Assembly: GCA_049841135.1 (NCBI GenBank)
Contig: JASGHK010000004.1
Span: 744,001 to 808,000, forward strand
Length of the DNA: 64,000 nt
Reading direction: 5' to 3'
From: JACRCT01 sp049841135
GTDB lineage: Bacteria > Myxococcota > Myxococcia > Myxococcales > UBA5297
The translations under genes and the position numbers were made by a program. Under the pieces are notes generated by a model. It worked only from the letters and a program-made list of their open reading frames with translations. It had not been told where the DNA came from and ran no database searches. Below, one piece after another: positions 7,289-18,700 of this stretch (positions within the stretch are counted from its first letter, which is position 1; each line of letters begins with the position of its first letter).

Positions 7289-9514
7289 CTAGAACTTGAA
7301 CGGGAAGTCCACCGGCGGCATCTGCGCTCCCGAGTAGGCCGGGAACTTGAACTTCTTGATGCCGTTGGTCAGGCACGCCGACAGCGGCGTCTTGCGGTAC
7401 TCCTCGGTCTTCACCTGGATGTTGCTGACTCCGCCGTTGGGCAGGATGGTCCAGCGCATCACGATGGTGCCGGAGGCGCCGGGGTCCTTGGCCTTGGTCT
7501 CGTCGACGCAGGCCTTGATCATGCTCTTGTTTTCGACGACGACGGCCATGATGTCCGACTGCTCGAGCTGAGCCTTGGCCGGGGTGGAACCCGAGCCAGG
7601 AGCCGGTGGGATGTAGACGGTCTTCGGCTTGTCCTTCTCGGCCTTGGGCGTGGGCGCCGGCTCCGCCTTCTTGCCATCACCACCGAAGATGTTCTCGAAG
7701 TCGTCGTCCACCTTGTTTGCGCTGGGCTTTCGCACGGCGGGAGTGTTGTCCTTCTCCGGCTCCTCGGTCTTGACCACCGCCTTCGGTGGATCCTTCTTCT
7801 CAGCAGCAGCGACCCTCTGCGGCTCCTTTGGCTGCTTGGGCGTCGCGGCAGGCTGCTTCTCGGTCTTGGGCGGATCGGTCTTCGCCACCTCGGTCTTCGG
7901 CGGGTCGGCCTTCACAGGCTCAGTCTTCCCCACCTCAGCCTTCGGTGGATCGGTCTTGGGAGGCTCGCCAGTCTTGACGTCTGCGGCCGGCGGAGTCGGC
8001 GTCGGCTCCGCGGGCTTGACGTCCGGCGGCTTCACCGGAGCCGTGCCGATCGGTTGCGGCTGCGCGGGGTTGGCAGTCGGCGGATTGACCTGTGGATTCA
8101 CGGCCGCCACCGGCGGCAGGGCAGGAGGTGGCTGGACCGGTTGCCCGGAGCCTCGGGTCAGAACCACCACCACGATGATGGTCACGCACAGCAGCGCCAC
8201 GCCGCCGATGATGCCGCCGACGATGAGGCCGGTGTTCGACTTCGGCGGACGGTAGACCTGGGGCTCGTCCTCCTCGTACGGCGGACGGGACGTTCGCTGC
8301 GGCGGACGCGAACGGCGCTCCGGCGTCACCGCAGGCGGAGGCGGCTCATCGTGAGACTCGGCCTCGGCCCGGCGTGAAGCCGGCAGTCCGCCGACCTGCG
8401 AATCGTCGGACGGCAGAGGGTCGGAGGGCGGCGGAGCCTGGAGCGCCGGCCGGCTTCCGGTGGCCTCGGGGAGGTCGTCGAGCAGCCCGCGCGGCTTGGA
8501 GTCCGCGGGAGGAGGCTCTTCCTTCTTCTCGGGCGGCTTGGCCAGCGCGGCCAGCTCGTCCTGGACCAGCGAAGCGAGCGCGCTCGCCGCGGAGGGCTTC
8601 CACTCGGGCTCGCCAGGCTCGTCCTGCTGCGGCGGCAGCGGGGTCGGCGCCGGTGCCTGCGCGCCCGTCGCGGTGGCGCCGGCCGGCGCGGCCTTCTCCG
8701 GTTCCGGCGCAGGCCGTGGAGCCAGCTTCTCGGCCAGCTCGGGAACGGAGGAGAGCGGCTTCCAGTCCGGCATGCCGGTCTTCCAGCACAGGGAGTCGGC
8801 GGACAGCTCGCCCTTCTCCCACTTCTCCCCCACTCCTTCGATCGTCAGGGGCCCGACCTGGGCGTCGTTGATGGCGACGAACCAGTCGGCACCGGAGGCA
8901 GCGGCTGCGCTCCCGTTGCTGCCGTTCTTCTTCTCCTTCTCTTTCTCCTTCGGCTTCTCCTCGAACACCGAAGGCGGCGGCGCGATCTGGGCGGCCGCCT
9001 CCTGCTGGGCCTCCGCCTTGATCATGCTCGCCATCTGGCTCAGGTTCACAACCCGTGTGGATTGCCGGTCCGAGTCCTCGGAGTCGTCGGGGAGGCTCGG
9101 GAAGCCGCCGGGGGAGCCCGCCGAAGCAGCCAACCCCAGCGCGCCGGAGTCGGCCGGACCACCGACCGCGGGCATCTCGGCCGCCGTCGGCAGCGCGGAG
9201 GTGTCCTGCCCGGGGCCTACTCCCTGCTTGGAGAGGACCGACTCGAAGGCGCGGCCGAGCTCGTCGTCGATGCCCGCCTTCTCCTCGGGCACCTTGTTCT
9301 CCTCGGTGCCCGGAGGTGGGGAGCCCGCCGCCGAGGCCGAAGCGACGCCCGGAGTGGCGGCGACGACGGTCGCCTCCTCTTTCTCCGGTGCCTCCGCGCG
9401 CTTGACGACAATCTTGTGCTGGCACTTCTTGCAGCGAACGATCACGCCGTTCGGCCCGACCTTCTCGTCGCTGATCAAGTACTGCGCGTGGCAGCTATCG
9501 CAGACAAATTTCAT
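7289..9514 (-). CDS. gltJ: Gliding motility protein GltJ (AgmX)
   Basis: 741 residues. Domains in order: an MJ0042-type zinc finger at residues 1-40 (CDSCHAQY...CKKCQHKIVV); a long acidic, Pro-rich cytoplasmic region; a GYF_2 domain around residue 200 (ADWFVAINDAQVGPLTIEGV...GMPDWKPL); one transmembrane helix near residue 435 (IVGGIIGGVALLCVTIIVVV); a Pro/Lys-rich periplasmic spacer of PPKTE-like repeats; and an AgmX/PglI TonB-like C-terminal domain over the last 90 residues. This is the architecture of M. xanthus AgmX/GltJ, the inner-membrane protein of the Glt motility complex whose cytoplasmic domains are reported to respond to the MglA switch and whose tail reaches the periplasm. It has its own consensus promoter. 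Confidence 0.93.
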   Translation of the reverse strand: MKFVCDSCHAQYLISDEKVGPNGVIVRCKKCQHKIVVKRAEAPEKEEATVVAATPGVASASAAGSPPPGTEENKVPEEKAGIDDELGRAFESVLSKQGVGPGQDTSALPTAAEMPAVGGPADSGALGLAASAGSPGGFPSLPDDSEDSDRQSTRVVNLSQMASMIKAEAQQEAAAQIAPPPSVFEEKPKEKEKEKKNGSNGSAAAASGADWFVAINDAQVGPLTIEGVGEKWEKGELSADSLCWKTGMPDWKPLSSVPELAEKLAPRPAPEPEKAAPAGATATGAQAPAPTPLPPQQDEPGEPEWKPSAASALASLVQDELAALAKPPEKKEEPPPADSKPRGLLDDLPEATGSRPALQAPPPSDPLPSDDSQVGGLPASRRAEAESHDEPPPPAVTPERRSRPPQRTSRPPYEEDEPQVYRPPKSNTGLIVGGIIGGVALLCVTIIVVVVLTRGSGQPVQPPPALPPVAAVNPQVNPPTANPAQPQPIGTAPVKPPDVKPAEPTPTPPAADVKTGEPPKTDPPKAEVGKTEPVKADPPKTEVAKTDPPKTEKQPAATPKQPKEPQRVAAAEKKDPPKAVVKTEEPEKDNTPAVRKPSANKVDDDFENIFGGDGKKAEPAPTPKAEKDKPKTVYIPPAPGSGSTPAKAQLEQSDIMAVVVENKSMIKACVDETKAKDPGASGTIVMRWTILPNGGVSNIQVKTEEYRKTPLSACLTNGIKKFKFPAYSGAQMPPVDFPFKF

Positions 9515-9588
9515 GGAGGCCGCCGGCCCCTTTCTCCACCATCAGTCTTGCCCAAATTCTTGAAGTGACAGTGGATTCTTGCTCGAAA

Positions 9589-9617
9589 ATTGTAGGCTTC
9601 ACCTCAGGTGCGGTCAA
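9589..9617 (-). promoter_or_regulatory. Strong sigma-70-like promoter of gltJ
   Basis: Minus strand TTGACC (9617-9612), 17 bases, TACAAT (9594-9589): close to consensus and correctly spaced. The leader would be about 65-70 bases. It lies in the 264-base gap between gltI and gltJ, so gltJ can be expressed apart from the upstream genes. Confidence 0.65.
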
Positions 9618-9778
9618 GGTTGCGGCCGCTGCCTGTTCCTCTTGGCCGACTTCGATTCGGCGTCTCTTCTCTCCGAACCCAAGTCTTGAACGTCTCTCTA
9701 TCACGCCGGATCTGACACCGGTGGGAGACCCGGTCCCCCACCCGAGCCTCCCCGGAATTCTCCTGCGTTCTCGCGCCG

Positions 9779-12700
9779 CTAGCGTCCGCCTGGCAGCTTG
9801 ATCTCGATCTTCAGGCCCAGCGCGTTTCGCAGGTCCAGGTACTCCTTCGACAGGCAGAACAGCATCAGGTCGCGGATGCGCGCCCGGAGCGGCAGCTTGG
9901 CCGCCGCGCCCTGATCCTTGCCCAGCGCGTTCTTGACCGCCTCCAGGTCCGTCGCCAGCAGCGCACCGACGCGGTTGGCGGTCAGCTCCGCGCCCTCGAT
10001 GAAGTTGCGGATGTCCGTTCCGGTCGCGGTGCGGGCGTACTCGCGCCCCAGCCGCGCCAGCGCCGACCGGAACTGCGGCTCGAGCCGCTCGATGACCCGC
10101 AGCTCGGTCTCGATGGCGCGCGGGTCCGCCGAGGCCCGGAAGCTGGGCACCCCGGTGATGACCGCTGCCTGGAACACCGCGTCCAGCTTCTCCGCCGGCA
10201 GCAGGCGGGCGAGCGCCAGCTCGGGCCGCGCGAACGCCATCGTCTTGGCCAGGAAGAAGAACAGCTCCTTGGGCGCCTGCTCGCCGAACAGCTTGCCACC
10301 CGCCTTCAGCGAGACCGGGTGGGTGTGCAGGACCTCGAGGAGCAACTCCTTGTCGGGCGGCACCGTGAGACCCGCGCCCTTCTGCCGCAGACGCTCGCGG
10401 GTGTTCACCAGGAACGGCGAGTAGAGCGCCAGGGCCTCCATGTCCAGGACCTTGACGACGTACTTGTAGTTCTGCACCGCCAGCTCGAGGCTCGACTCCA
10501 AATCGATGCGGTCCTTGTGCGCGTCCACGCCGAACGAGCCGTGCTTCTTGGCGTAGTAGCTGCCCAGCTTCTCGTAGACGAGCCCCAGGATGTCGCCCAT
10601 CGGCCCGCGGACCTTCGGGTGGTACAGCAGGCTGGTCCACAGGTTGCCGGTCAGCTGCTTGGTCGCCTGCTCCTTGCGCTTGGCGTAGGGGGTCAGCTTG
10701 GTGAGGAATCTCGCGCTCGTCCGAGCCCGACTCCCCCACCAGGTGCGCGCCGACCTGCGCCGCGACGTAGGCCCCGTCGTAGTCCTTCACCTTCGCCGAC
10801 AGGCGCACCAGCTGGTTGACCACCCGCTGCGGCTTCTCGGTGGTGCTCAGCGCCTTGCGCCAGGCGTCGATGGCCTCCTTCTCGCTGCCGTCCTCCTCCC
10901 CTGCGAGCTCGGCGAACTTCTCCAAGGCCGCCGTGTCCTCGGGGTTGCCCTTGATGACGACCTGGTAGGCCGCCTTGGTCGACCTCTTGTCCTTCTTCAC
11001 CTTCTCGTAGAAGTCGGCCAGCGTCCGCCACAGCGTCATGCGCGCGGGGTTGGTCTCCTCGGTCTTGGGGAGCCGCTGGATCATCCGCACGTAGTTCTGC
11101 TCCAGCTGGTCCCACTGCCGGGCCTGGGCGAGCATCGCCTCCAGCGCGCTGAAGGCCTGGATGAACCGGAAGTCCAGGTCGAGCGCCTTGTTGAAGGCGT
11201 CCGCGGCGCGCGGGATGTCCTTGAGCTCGTCGCGGCAGACCTCGCCCAGCGCCACCCAGAGCTTGCGGGCCTTGATGACGTCGGCCTTCACCTCGGGCAG
11301 CGAGAGCATCTTCTCGCCGGTCTCCACCGCCTTGTTCGCCTGGCGGGTCTCCCGGTAGAGCGAGAGCAGCGCCTCGTGCACGTCCGGGGCGTCGGCCTTG
11401 AGCTCCAGCGCCAGCACGTACGCGTCGATGGCCCGGTACGCGTCCTTGATCTTCTCGCGCGCCAGCCAGCCGATGGACGTGTAGAGCTCGAAGCGCGCCG
11501 CGTCCTCGACCAGCCCGGCCAGGCGGCCGCGGTGCTCGATGGCCGCCTCCCAGTCCTTCATGGCCTCGGCCATGTCGATCTCGGAGCGCAGCGACGGCTC
11601 GTGGTTCGAGTCGATGGCCAGCGCCTTGTCGAACTCCTTCTTGGCGCGCTCGGTCTGGCCCAGCTTCCGGTACAGGTCGCCGACCTGCCAGTAGTACTCG
11701 ACCACCTCGAGGTCGGTCAGGTCCTCGCGGTGATGGATGAGGATGGCCTGGTAGACCTGCAGCGCCTCGGTGTTCTTGGCGGTCGCGACCAGGAGGTTCG
11801 CGTAGCCCTCGGCGCTGGGCAGGTAGGTCGAATCGAGCTGGTAGGCCTTCTCGTAGGCCGACAGCGCCCGATCCGTCTTCTTCATCTTTTCGCAGACGTA
11901 GCCCAGCCGGTACATCTGCCGGCACAGGTCGATGCCCACCTGCGGGTCGCGCGCCGCGCCCTCGGCGAGGTTCTTGGCGACGATGTCGAGCATCCGCTCG
12001 GCGTTCTCCCAGTCCTCGCGGGCGACGTAGATGTCGGCCAGCGGGCGGGCCGCCTCCATGGCGGTGGGCGTGAGCTTGAGCGCCTCCTCGTAGTACTTGC
12101 CGGCGGCGTCACGGTCTTCCTTGGAGTCCTGGAAGAAGTGCGCGACCACCAGCCAGGCCGCGGCGCGCTCCTCGACGTCGATGGTGTGCTCGGCCTCCTG
12201 GATGATGACCTGCAGGTAGTTGTCCCAGTCCTTCTCGAACTCGTAGATGCCCTTGAGGCACCGCAGGCTGGGCAGGTACCCGGCGTCGAGCGACAAGGCG
12301 TTGTGGTAGGCGGCCTTGGCGGCGACGGGGTCGAGCAGCATCTCCTCGTTGATCTTGCCGATGCGGTGGAACAGCTCCACCGCCTGCTTGTCGGCGCCCA
12401 GCAGCTCGGCTTCCTTGGCGAGCATGTCCAGGGCGAACGGCCAGTTGCCGCTGCGCTCGTAGAGGATGCCCAGGGCGTGCATCGCCTCGCGGCTGCGCGG
12501 GTTGATCTCCAACGCCTGGTTGAAGATCTGCGCGGCGCGGTCGATGCGCTTGAGCTCGTGGTAGTAGACCTCGCCGGCCAGCACCAGGAGCTCGACCTGC
12601 TCGCTGACGTCGGGGGCGAGCGACAGGTGCCGCTCGTAGGCGCGAAGCAGGTCCTCCCACCGCGCGATGGCCGGGCGCTTGGCCTCGGCGTCGGCGCGGC

Positions 12701-15700
12701 GCAGCCGCTCCAGGCCCTTGATGGCCTGCAGATTGTCGGGGTCGACGGCCAGCACCGCCTCGAGGCACGCGTCGGCGTTCTCGAGGTTGTGGTACTTGTC
12801 CTCCCAGATCGCGCTGGTCTTGAAGAGGATTTTCACCCGCTCGCGCGTGTCGGCGGTGCGCAGCTGGGCGTCGTAGACGCCGAGCAGCTCGGCGGCGCGG
12901 TCCAGCTTGGTGTAGAGCCGCTCGAGCGCATTGAGTGCCTCGCGGTTGGCCGGGTCGAACTCCAGGGCCTGCACATAGCCGGAGACCGCGGCCTCGTCGT
13001 CGCCAATCTCCCGCTCGTAGAGGTCCGAGACCTCGACCTGCAGCTGGGCGCGGGCGGCGGGGTCGCTCTCGAAGTCGCGCGCGCGGATCAGCTGGTCGGT
13101 CGCCGGGATCCACTTCTTCTCGGCCCGGTACAGGTCGATGAGGGTGCGGAACGTCTCGCGGTCGGGCTCGAGCTCGAGCGAGCGCAGGTACGCCGCGGCG
13201 GCCTCGTCGGCCTTCTGCAGCCGCAGCTGGTAGGTGAGCGCGATCTCCTTGAGGACCGCCTTGCGCTCCTCGATGGAGGCCGCTGCCTCGTACTTCTGCT
13301 CGAGGCTGACGACGTACTCGGTGTCCTTGCCGCGGCGCGAGAACATCTGCGCCAGGGCGTCGAGCGCGGCGTGGTTGGCAGGGTCGAACTCCAGCACCTT
13401 GCGCAGCGCCGCCTCGGCCTCGTCGGCCTGGTCGAGGTGCTTGTCGTGGACGTCGGCCAGCGCCAGGTACAGCTTCTCGGCGAGCGGGCCCTTCTCCACC
13501 TTCTCGACCAGGTCCTCGTAGACGGTCGCCAGCTCCTCCCAGCTCCCGGTCTCCTCGGCCAGGCGCGTGACGGCCTGCTGCACCTGCTCGTCGCCCGGGG
13601 CGTCCGGCAGCGCGCGGCAGAACGACAGGAACGCCAGGTCCTTGTGGCCCAGCTTCACTTCCTGGACGCTGCCCAGATCCTTGAGGATCTCGACGCGCTC
13701 CTCCGGCGTCTGCGCGCCGGGGATGAAGCGCTCGCAGGCATTGGCGTAGCGGCGCCAATCGACCTGGGCGGAGTAGATCTCGCGCAGCGCGTCGAAGGCC
13801 AGGCGCTCGCCGGGGGCGATCTCCAGCAGCCGCTCGTACGCGGGCGCGGCCGACTCGCGCTTCTTGAGCGCGTTCGTGTAGACCTCGGCCACCGAGTAGA
13901 GGATGGAGGTGGCCTGGGGGATGTCCCCGGCCTCCGCGGCCAGCTGGGCCCGCGGCTCCATCGCGCGCACCTGGTCGGCGAAGGCCTTCTGGGTGCGGAA
14001 CAGCTCCTCGGCGCGCAGCAGGTCCTCGGCCTTGTGCGGCTCGACGTCCAGCACGCGGCGCGCGGCCTCGATGGCCTCGTCGCGGCGGCCCATCGCCGCC
14101 AACGCCTCGGCGAGCTTGAGGCGCACCTTCTTGACGCCGTCGGCGTCGTCCGCCAGCGGGATGAGGCGGCGCAGGACGGTGACCAGGTCCTCGGAGGGCG
14201 CGTACTTCTCGTAGATGGTCCGCAGGGACTCGAGCGACTTCTTGTGGCGCGGGTCGCGCTCGAGCGCGGCGCGGAAGGCGGCGATGGCCTCCTGGTCGCG
14301 GTCGAGCGAGCCGAGCACGCGGCCGACCTTGTCGGAGAGCCGGGTGATCTCGCGGGGGTCGACGGTGATGGACAGCCGGCGCCGAAGCAGCTCGACCAGG
14401 GTGTCGAGGTTGTTGTTGTCCTCGTACAGGCCCTCGAGCGCCAGGAAGGCCGCCTCGGAGCGCGGGTTGAGCGCCAGGACGTCGTTGTAGAGCGCGATGG
14501 CGCGCTCGATGTCCTTGAGCCCGTTGACCGCCACCTCGGCCATGCGCGCGGTGATCCGCTCCTTCTCCTGGCCGGTGACGAGCTTCTGCTGCAGCTCCAG
14601 GATCTGGTACAGCCGGTCGTAGCGCTTGGCGGTCTCGTACAGCCGCTCGAGCGAGCGGGCCGCCGGCAGGTGCTCCGGGTCGGTGTCGAGGATCTGCTCG
14701 TAGGCGCGGGCCGCCCGGTCGGGCGACGGCGGGTCGAGCTTCTCCTCGGCCAGCTGGCCCAGGCGGAAGAGCAGCGCGGTCCGGTCGGCCCCTTCGTCGG
14801 TGAGCGCGACCAGCGACGAGAGGATCTCCGAGAGCTTGCCCCAGTCCTCGGCCTCCTTGTACAGGCGGTCGAGGGCCGGCAGCGCCGCGCGGGAGACCGA
14901 CCGGTCGAAGGCGCGGGCCTTCTCGTAGTAGTTGATGGCCAGCTCGCTCTCGTTGAGCTTCTGGTCGTGAGAGCTGGGCGAGCTTGAGGCAGACCTCGGC
15001 GGCATCCTTGCCGTCCAGGCGGGGCAGCTCCTCCTCGTACAGGCCGGCGAGCTCCTCGTGCGTCTCGGCCTGGTCGGCGGTCACCTCCAGCGCTTGCCGC
15101 GTGGCGGCGTCGCTGGGGTCCTCGCGGAACGCCTTGCACAGCGCGATGAAGGCCAGGTCCGGGCGCTCCTGGTGCTGCCCGCGGATCTTGGCGAGCTCGC
15201 CCAGGTGCTTCTTGCGCGCCGACTGGTCGATGCCGGCGGCGGCGCGGTCCTCGAGCAGCTTGGCCAGCTTGCCGTGGTTGTTGACCGTGCGGTACGCGTC
15301 GGCCAACAGGTCGGCGGCCTCGTCGTAGGTCGGCTCCTTGGAGAAGACGACCTCGAGCCGGGCGATGGTCTCCACGTGCCCAGGCCGCATCTGCAGGACC
15401 TCGCGGTAGAGCGTCATCGCCCCGCTGCGGTCCAGGAGTCGCTGCTCGCGCACCTGCGCCAGGCGGAACTTGAGCGTCAGGGTCTGCTCGCGCTTGCCCT
15501 GCTTCTCGGCCGCCGCGATCTCCTTGTTGAGCACGTCGGCCAGCTCGGCCCAGCGCTCCTCGGCCTGGCAGAGCTGGTCCAGCCGCTCGATGGCGTGCAC
15601 GTCGTCGGGGACGATCTCCAGCAGGCGCCGGAAGGTGGCGATGGCGCCGGTCTTGTCACCGACCTTCTCGTCCTGCAGCTCGCCGATGCGGCGCATCAGC

Positions 15701-18700
15701 TCGGCGCGCGCGGCGCCGTCGGGGGCGGCCGCGAGCTGCCGGCGCAGCACCTCGAGCAGGTCCGCCCACTGCCCGCCGTCGCGGTAGAAGGCGGCGAGCC
15801 CGTCGAGCGCCTCGGGGTCGCCGGGGGAGAGCTCGAGCAGGCGCCGGAAGGCCAGCACGGCCTGGTCGCGCTCGGCGGGCTGCGTGGCCAGCAGCTGCGC
15901 CAGCGCGCGCTGCAGGGCGATGCGCGCCTCGTCGGAGCGGGCCTTCTCGACCTCCTCGGACAGGAGCGAGGCGCACTCCTCCTCGGCGCCAGCGGGCTTG
16001 GCGTAGCGGAGCACCGCCGCGAGCGATTCGGGCTCGTCGGGCAGCGTCTCCAGCGCGCGGGCGGCCCACACGTAGGCCATCTCCACGCTGTCGAGCGGGC
16101 CGGCGTAGAGCTCGGCGATGCGCCGCAAGAGCGACGACTTCTCGACGGGCGCGGCCGCCTGGGCGCGCGCCTCCAGCATCTGCACCAGCTTGAGGTAGTC
16201 GCCGCCCTGGGCGAACACCGGCTCGAGGGCCATGGCGGCGTCGGCCTTCAGGCCACCTTCGCCGCGGGCCATCTGCTCCATCGCCGCGACCGCGCCCGCA
16301 TGACCGGGGCGCTTGGCGACGACCTCCTGGAAGAGGGCCAGGGCCTCGCGCGGCTCGGACAGCTTGTTGAGCTTGAGCTTGCCCAGCGCCACCTTGAGCT
16401 CGAGGCTCTCCTCGATCTTGTCCTGCGCGACCGCCTGGTCGGCCAGCCACGAGAGCAGCTCGCTCAGCTCCTCGTAGCGGTTGCACTCCGCGAGCAGCCG
16501 CTGCAGGGCGGTGAGCGCCTGGCTGTCGTCCTCCTTGAGCCGGCGGATCTCCTTCCACGCCGCGCACGCGGTGTCGCGGTCGCCCAGCTTCTCCTCGCAG
16601 AGCGAGGCGATCTCCACCAGGTGCTCGCGCCGCTTGACGCCGTCCTGCTCCATCGCCACCTGGCGCCAGAGCACCGCCACCAGCTCGCGCAGGCTGGAGG
16701 TGCGCCGGTAGATGCGCGAGAGCGTGTCGAGCACGCCCGTGTCGTCGGGCGCGCGGCGGTAGACCTCTTCCCACGCCTGGGCGGCGCGGTCGGGCTGGCC
16801 CAGCCGGTCGCCGTAGAGCGCGCCCAGCCGCCGCCACATCTCCAGCTGCACCGCCTCGTCCTTCTCGTGCTCCAGCTCGTCCTCGTACGCCGCCGCCAGC
16901 TCCTCGAAGCTGCCGGTCTCGGCGGCCAGGCGCTCCATCTCGTCGCGGATGGAGGCGTCGTGCGGGTCGTCGCGGAAGCAGCGCAGCATGGCCGCGAAGG
17001 CCAGCGGGCGCTGGCCCAGGCTCTCGCGCAGGCGGGCGATCTCGAAGAGCACGACCTGGCGCTCCTCCTTCGCCGACTGCGCCGCGCGCACCTCGAGCAC
17101 GTCGGCCAGGTGCCGCCCGTCGTTGATGGACCGGTAGAACGGCTCGAGCACCCGGGCCACCATCGCCCGGGCCTGCTCCTTCTGGAACAGGCGCTCGAGG
17201 CCGGCCACCGCGGCCGCCTCGCCGGCGTTCTCGTTGAGCACGCGGGCGTAGGCCTCGACCGCCTCCGCCAGCTCGCCCTGGTCCTCCAGCAGCTGGGCGC
17301 GCCGCATCAGCGTCGCCCGGCGGGCCACGATGTCCTCGGTCAGGTCCGCGAGCAGGCGCAAGACGTCGGCGCGCTCGTGGTCCTTCTTGGCGCGCTCGTA
17401 GGCCTTGTCCAAGAGCTCCAGCGCGCCGCGGCTCTTCGGGTTGAGCACCAGCGCCGCGCGGCCCAGCTCGATGGCCGCCGCGTCGTCGCCGGCCTGCGCC
17501 TTGGCGGCGCCGGCCTGCAGGAGCAGCGAGGCGCGCTGGACCGGGTCCTGCGCCAGCGCGGCCTGCTGCTTGTAGACCTCGGAGAGCTCGCGGGCGTTCT
17601 GGCTGCGCTCGTGGAGCTTGGCCAGCGCCTCCAGCGCCTCGCGGTCGCCGGGGACCTCCTGCAAAAGGTTCTTCCAAAGGCCGATGGCCTTCTCGGACTC
17701 GCCCAGGTGCGCGCGCAGCTGTGCGGCGCGCCGCAGGCAGTACAGGCCCACCTCGTCGCCGGGCATGGAGTTCTCGGCGACCTGCTCGTAGACCTCGCTC
17801 AGCTCTTCCCAGCTGTCGGTCGCGCGGGCCAGGCGCTCCAGCTCGGGACCCACGTGCTCGCGGTCGACGTCCTCGGTGAAGGCGCGGCAGGCGGCCATGA
17901 AGGCCAGCTCGGGCCGGCCCATGTCCAGCTCGTTGATCTTGCGGATCTCCGCCCACAGGCGGGCCTTCTCGGCGGGGGTGGCCTGGGCCAGGGCCGCCTC
18001 GCGCAGCGCCACGCGGCGGGCGTGCTCGCCAGCGCGCTCGAGCGCGGGGTCGATGAGCTTGGTGGCCTCGGCGCTCCCCTGCCCGCCCGACTTGGCCCAC
18101 GCCTCCAGCGTCGCGCGGGCGTTGGCGTGGTTGGGGTCCTCGGCGAGCACGGCGCCGAACAGCTGCAGGGCGCCAGCGGGGTCGTTCAGGACGTTGCGCT
18201 TGAGCTCGGCGAGGCGGAACGCGGCCTCGCGACCCGCGGGGGTGCCGGCCTCCTGGCTGCGGCGCAGCTCCAAGGCGAACGCCAGGTCCTGCGGGCGCTG
18301 CAGGCCGGTGTAGAGCCGGTCCAGGGCCAGGGCGCTGTCGCGGTCGAGCGGGTCGGACTCGGACAGGGCCCGGAAGCACTCGGCGGCCTCGTCGGGGCGC
18401 TTGAGCGTGCCCTCGAAGAGCGTGCCGGCCTCGCGGTAGAGCGCGCTGCGCTCGTGCTCGTCGAAGATGACCTTGGCGAGCCGGCGGCAGACCACGGCCA
18501 GGTCCTGCCAGCTCTCGCTCAGGCGGTAGAGCCGGTGCAGGCCGCGCAGGCCGTCGATGTTCTCCGCGTCGATCTCCAGGATGCGCACGAGGTAGGCGAT
18601 GGCCTGCTCGCGGTTGCCGAGCTTGCGCTCGCTGACCTCGGCCAGCTCGCGGAAGAGCGGGATGGCGGAGGCGCCCTGCGAGGCCGAGGCCGACTCCGCC

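Noticed and set aside
10698..14987. 1429-residue open frame on the plus strand inside gltI
   Set aside because: Antisense of TPR codons (repeated LDLQRLEQ/VGLVE-like sequence); no independent start signal, and gltI homology covers the whole region on the other strand.
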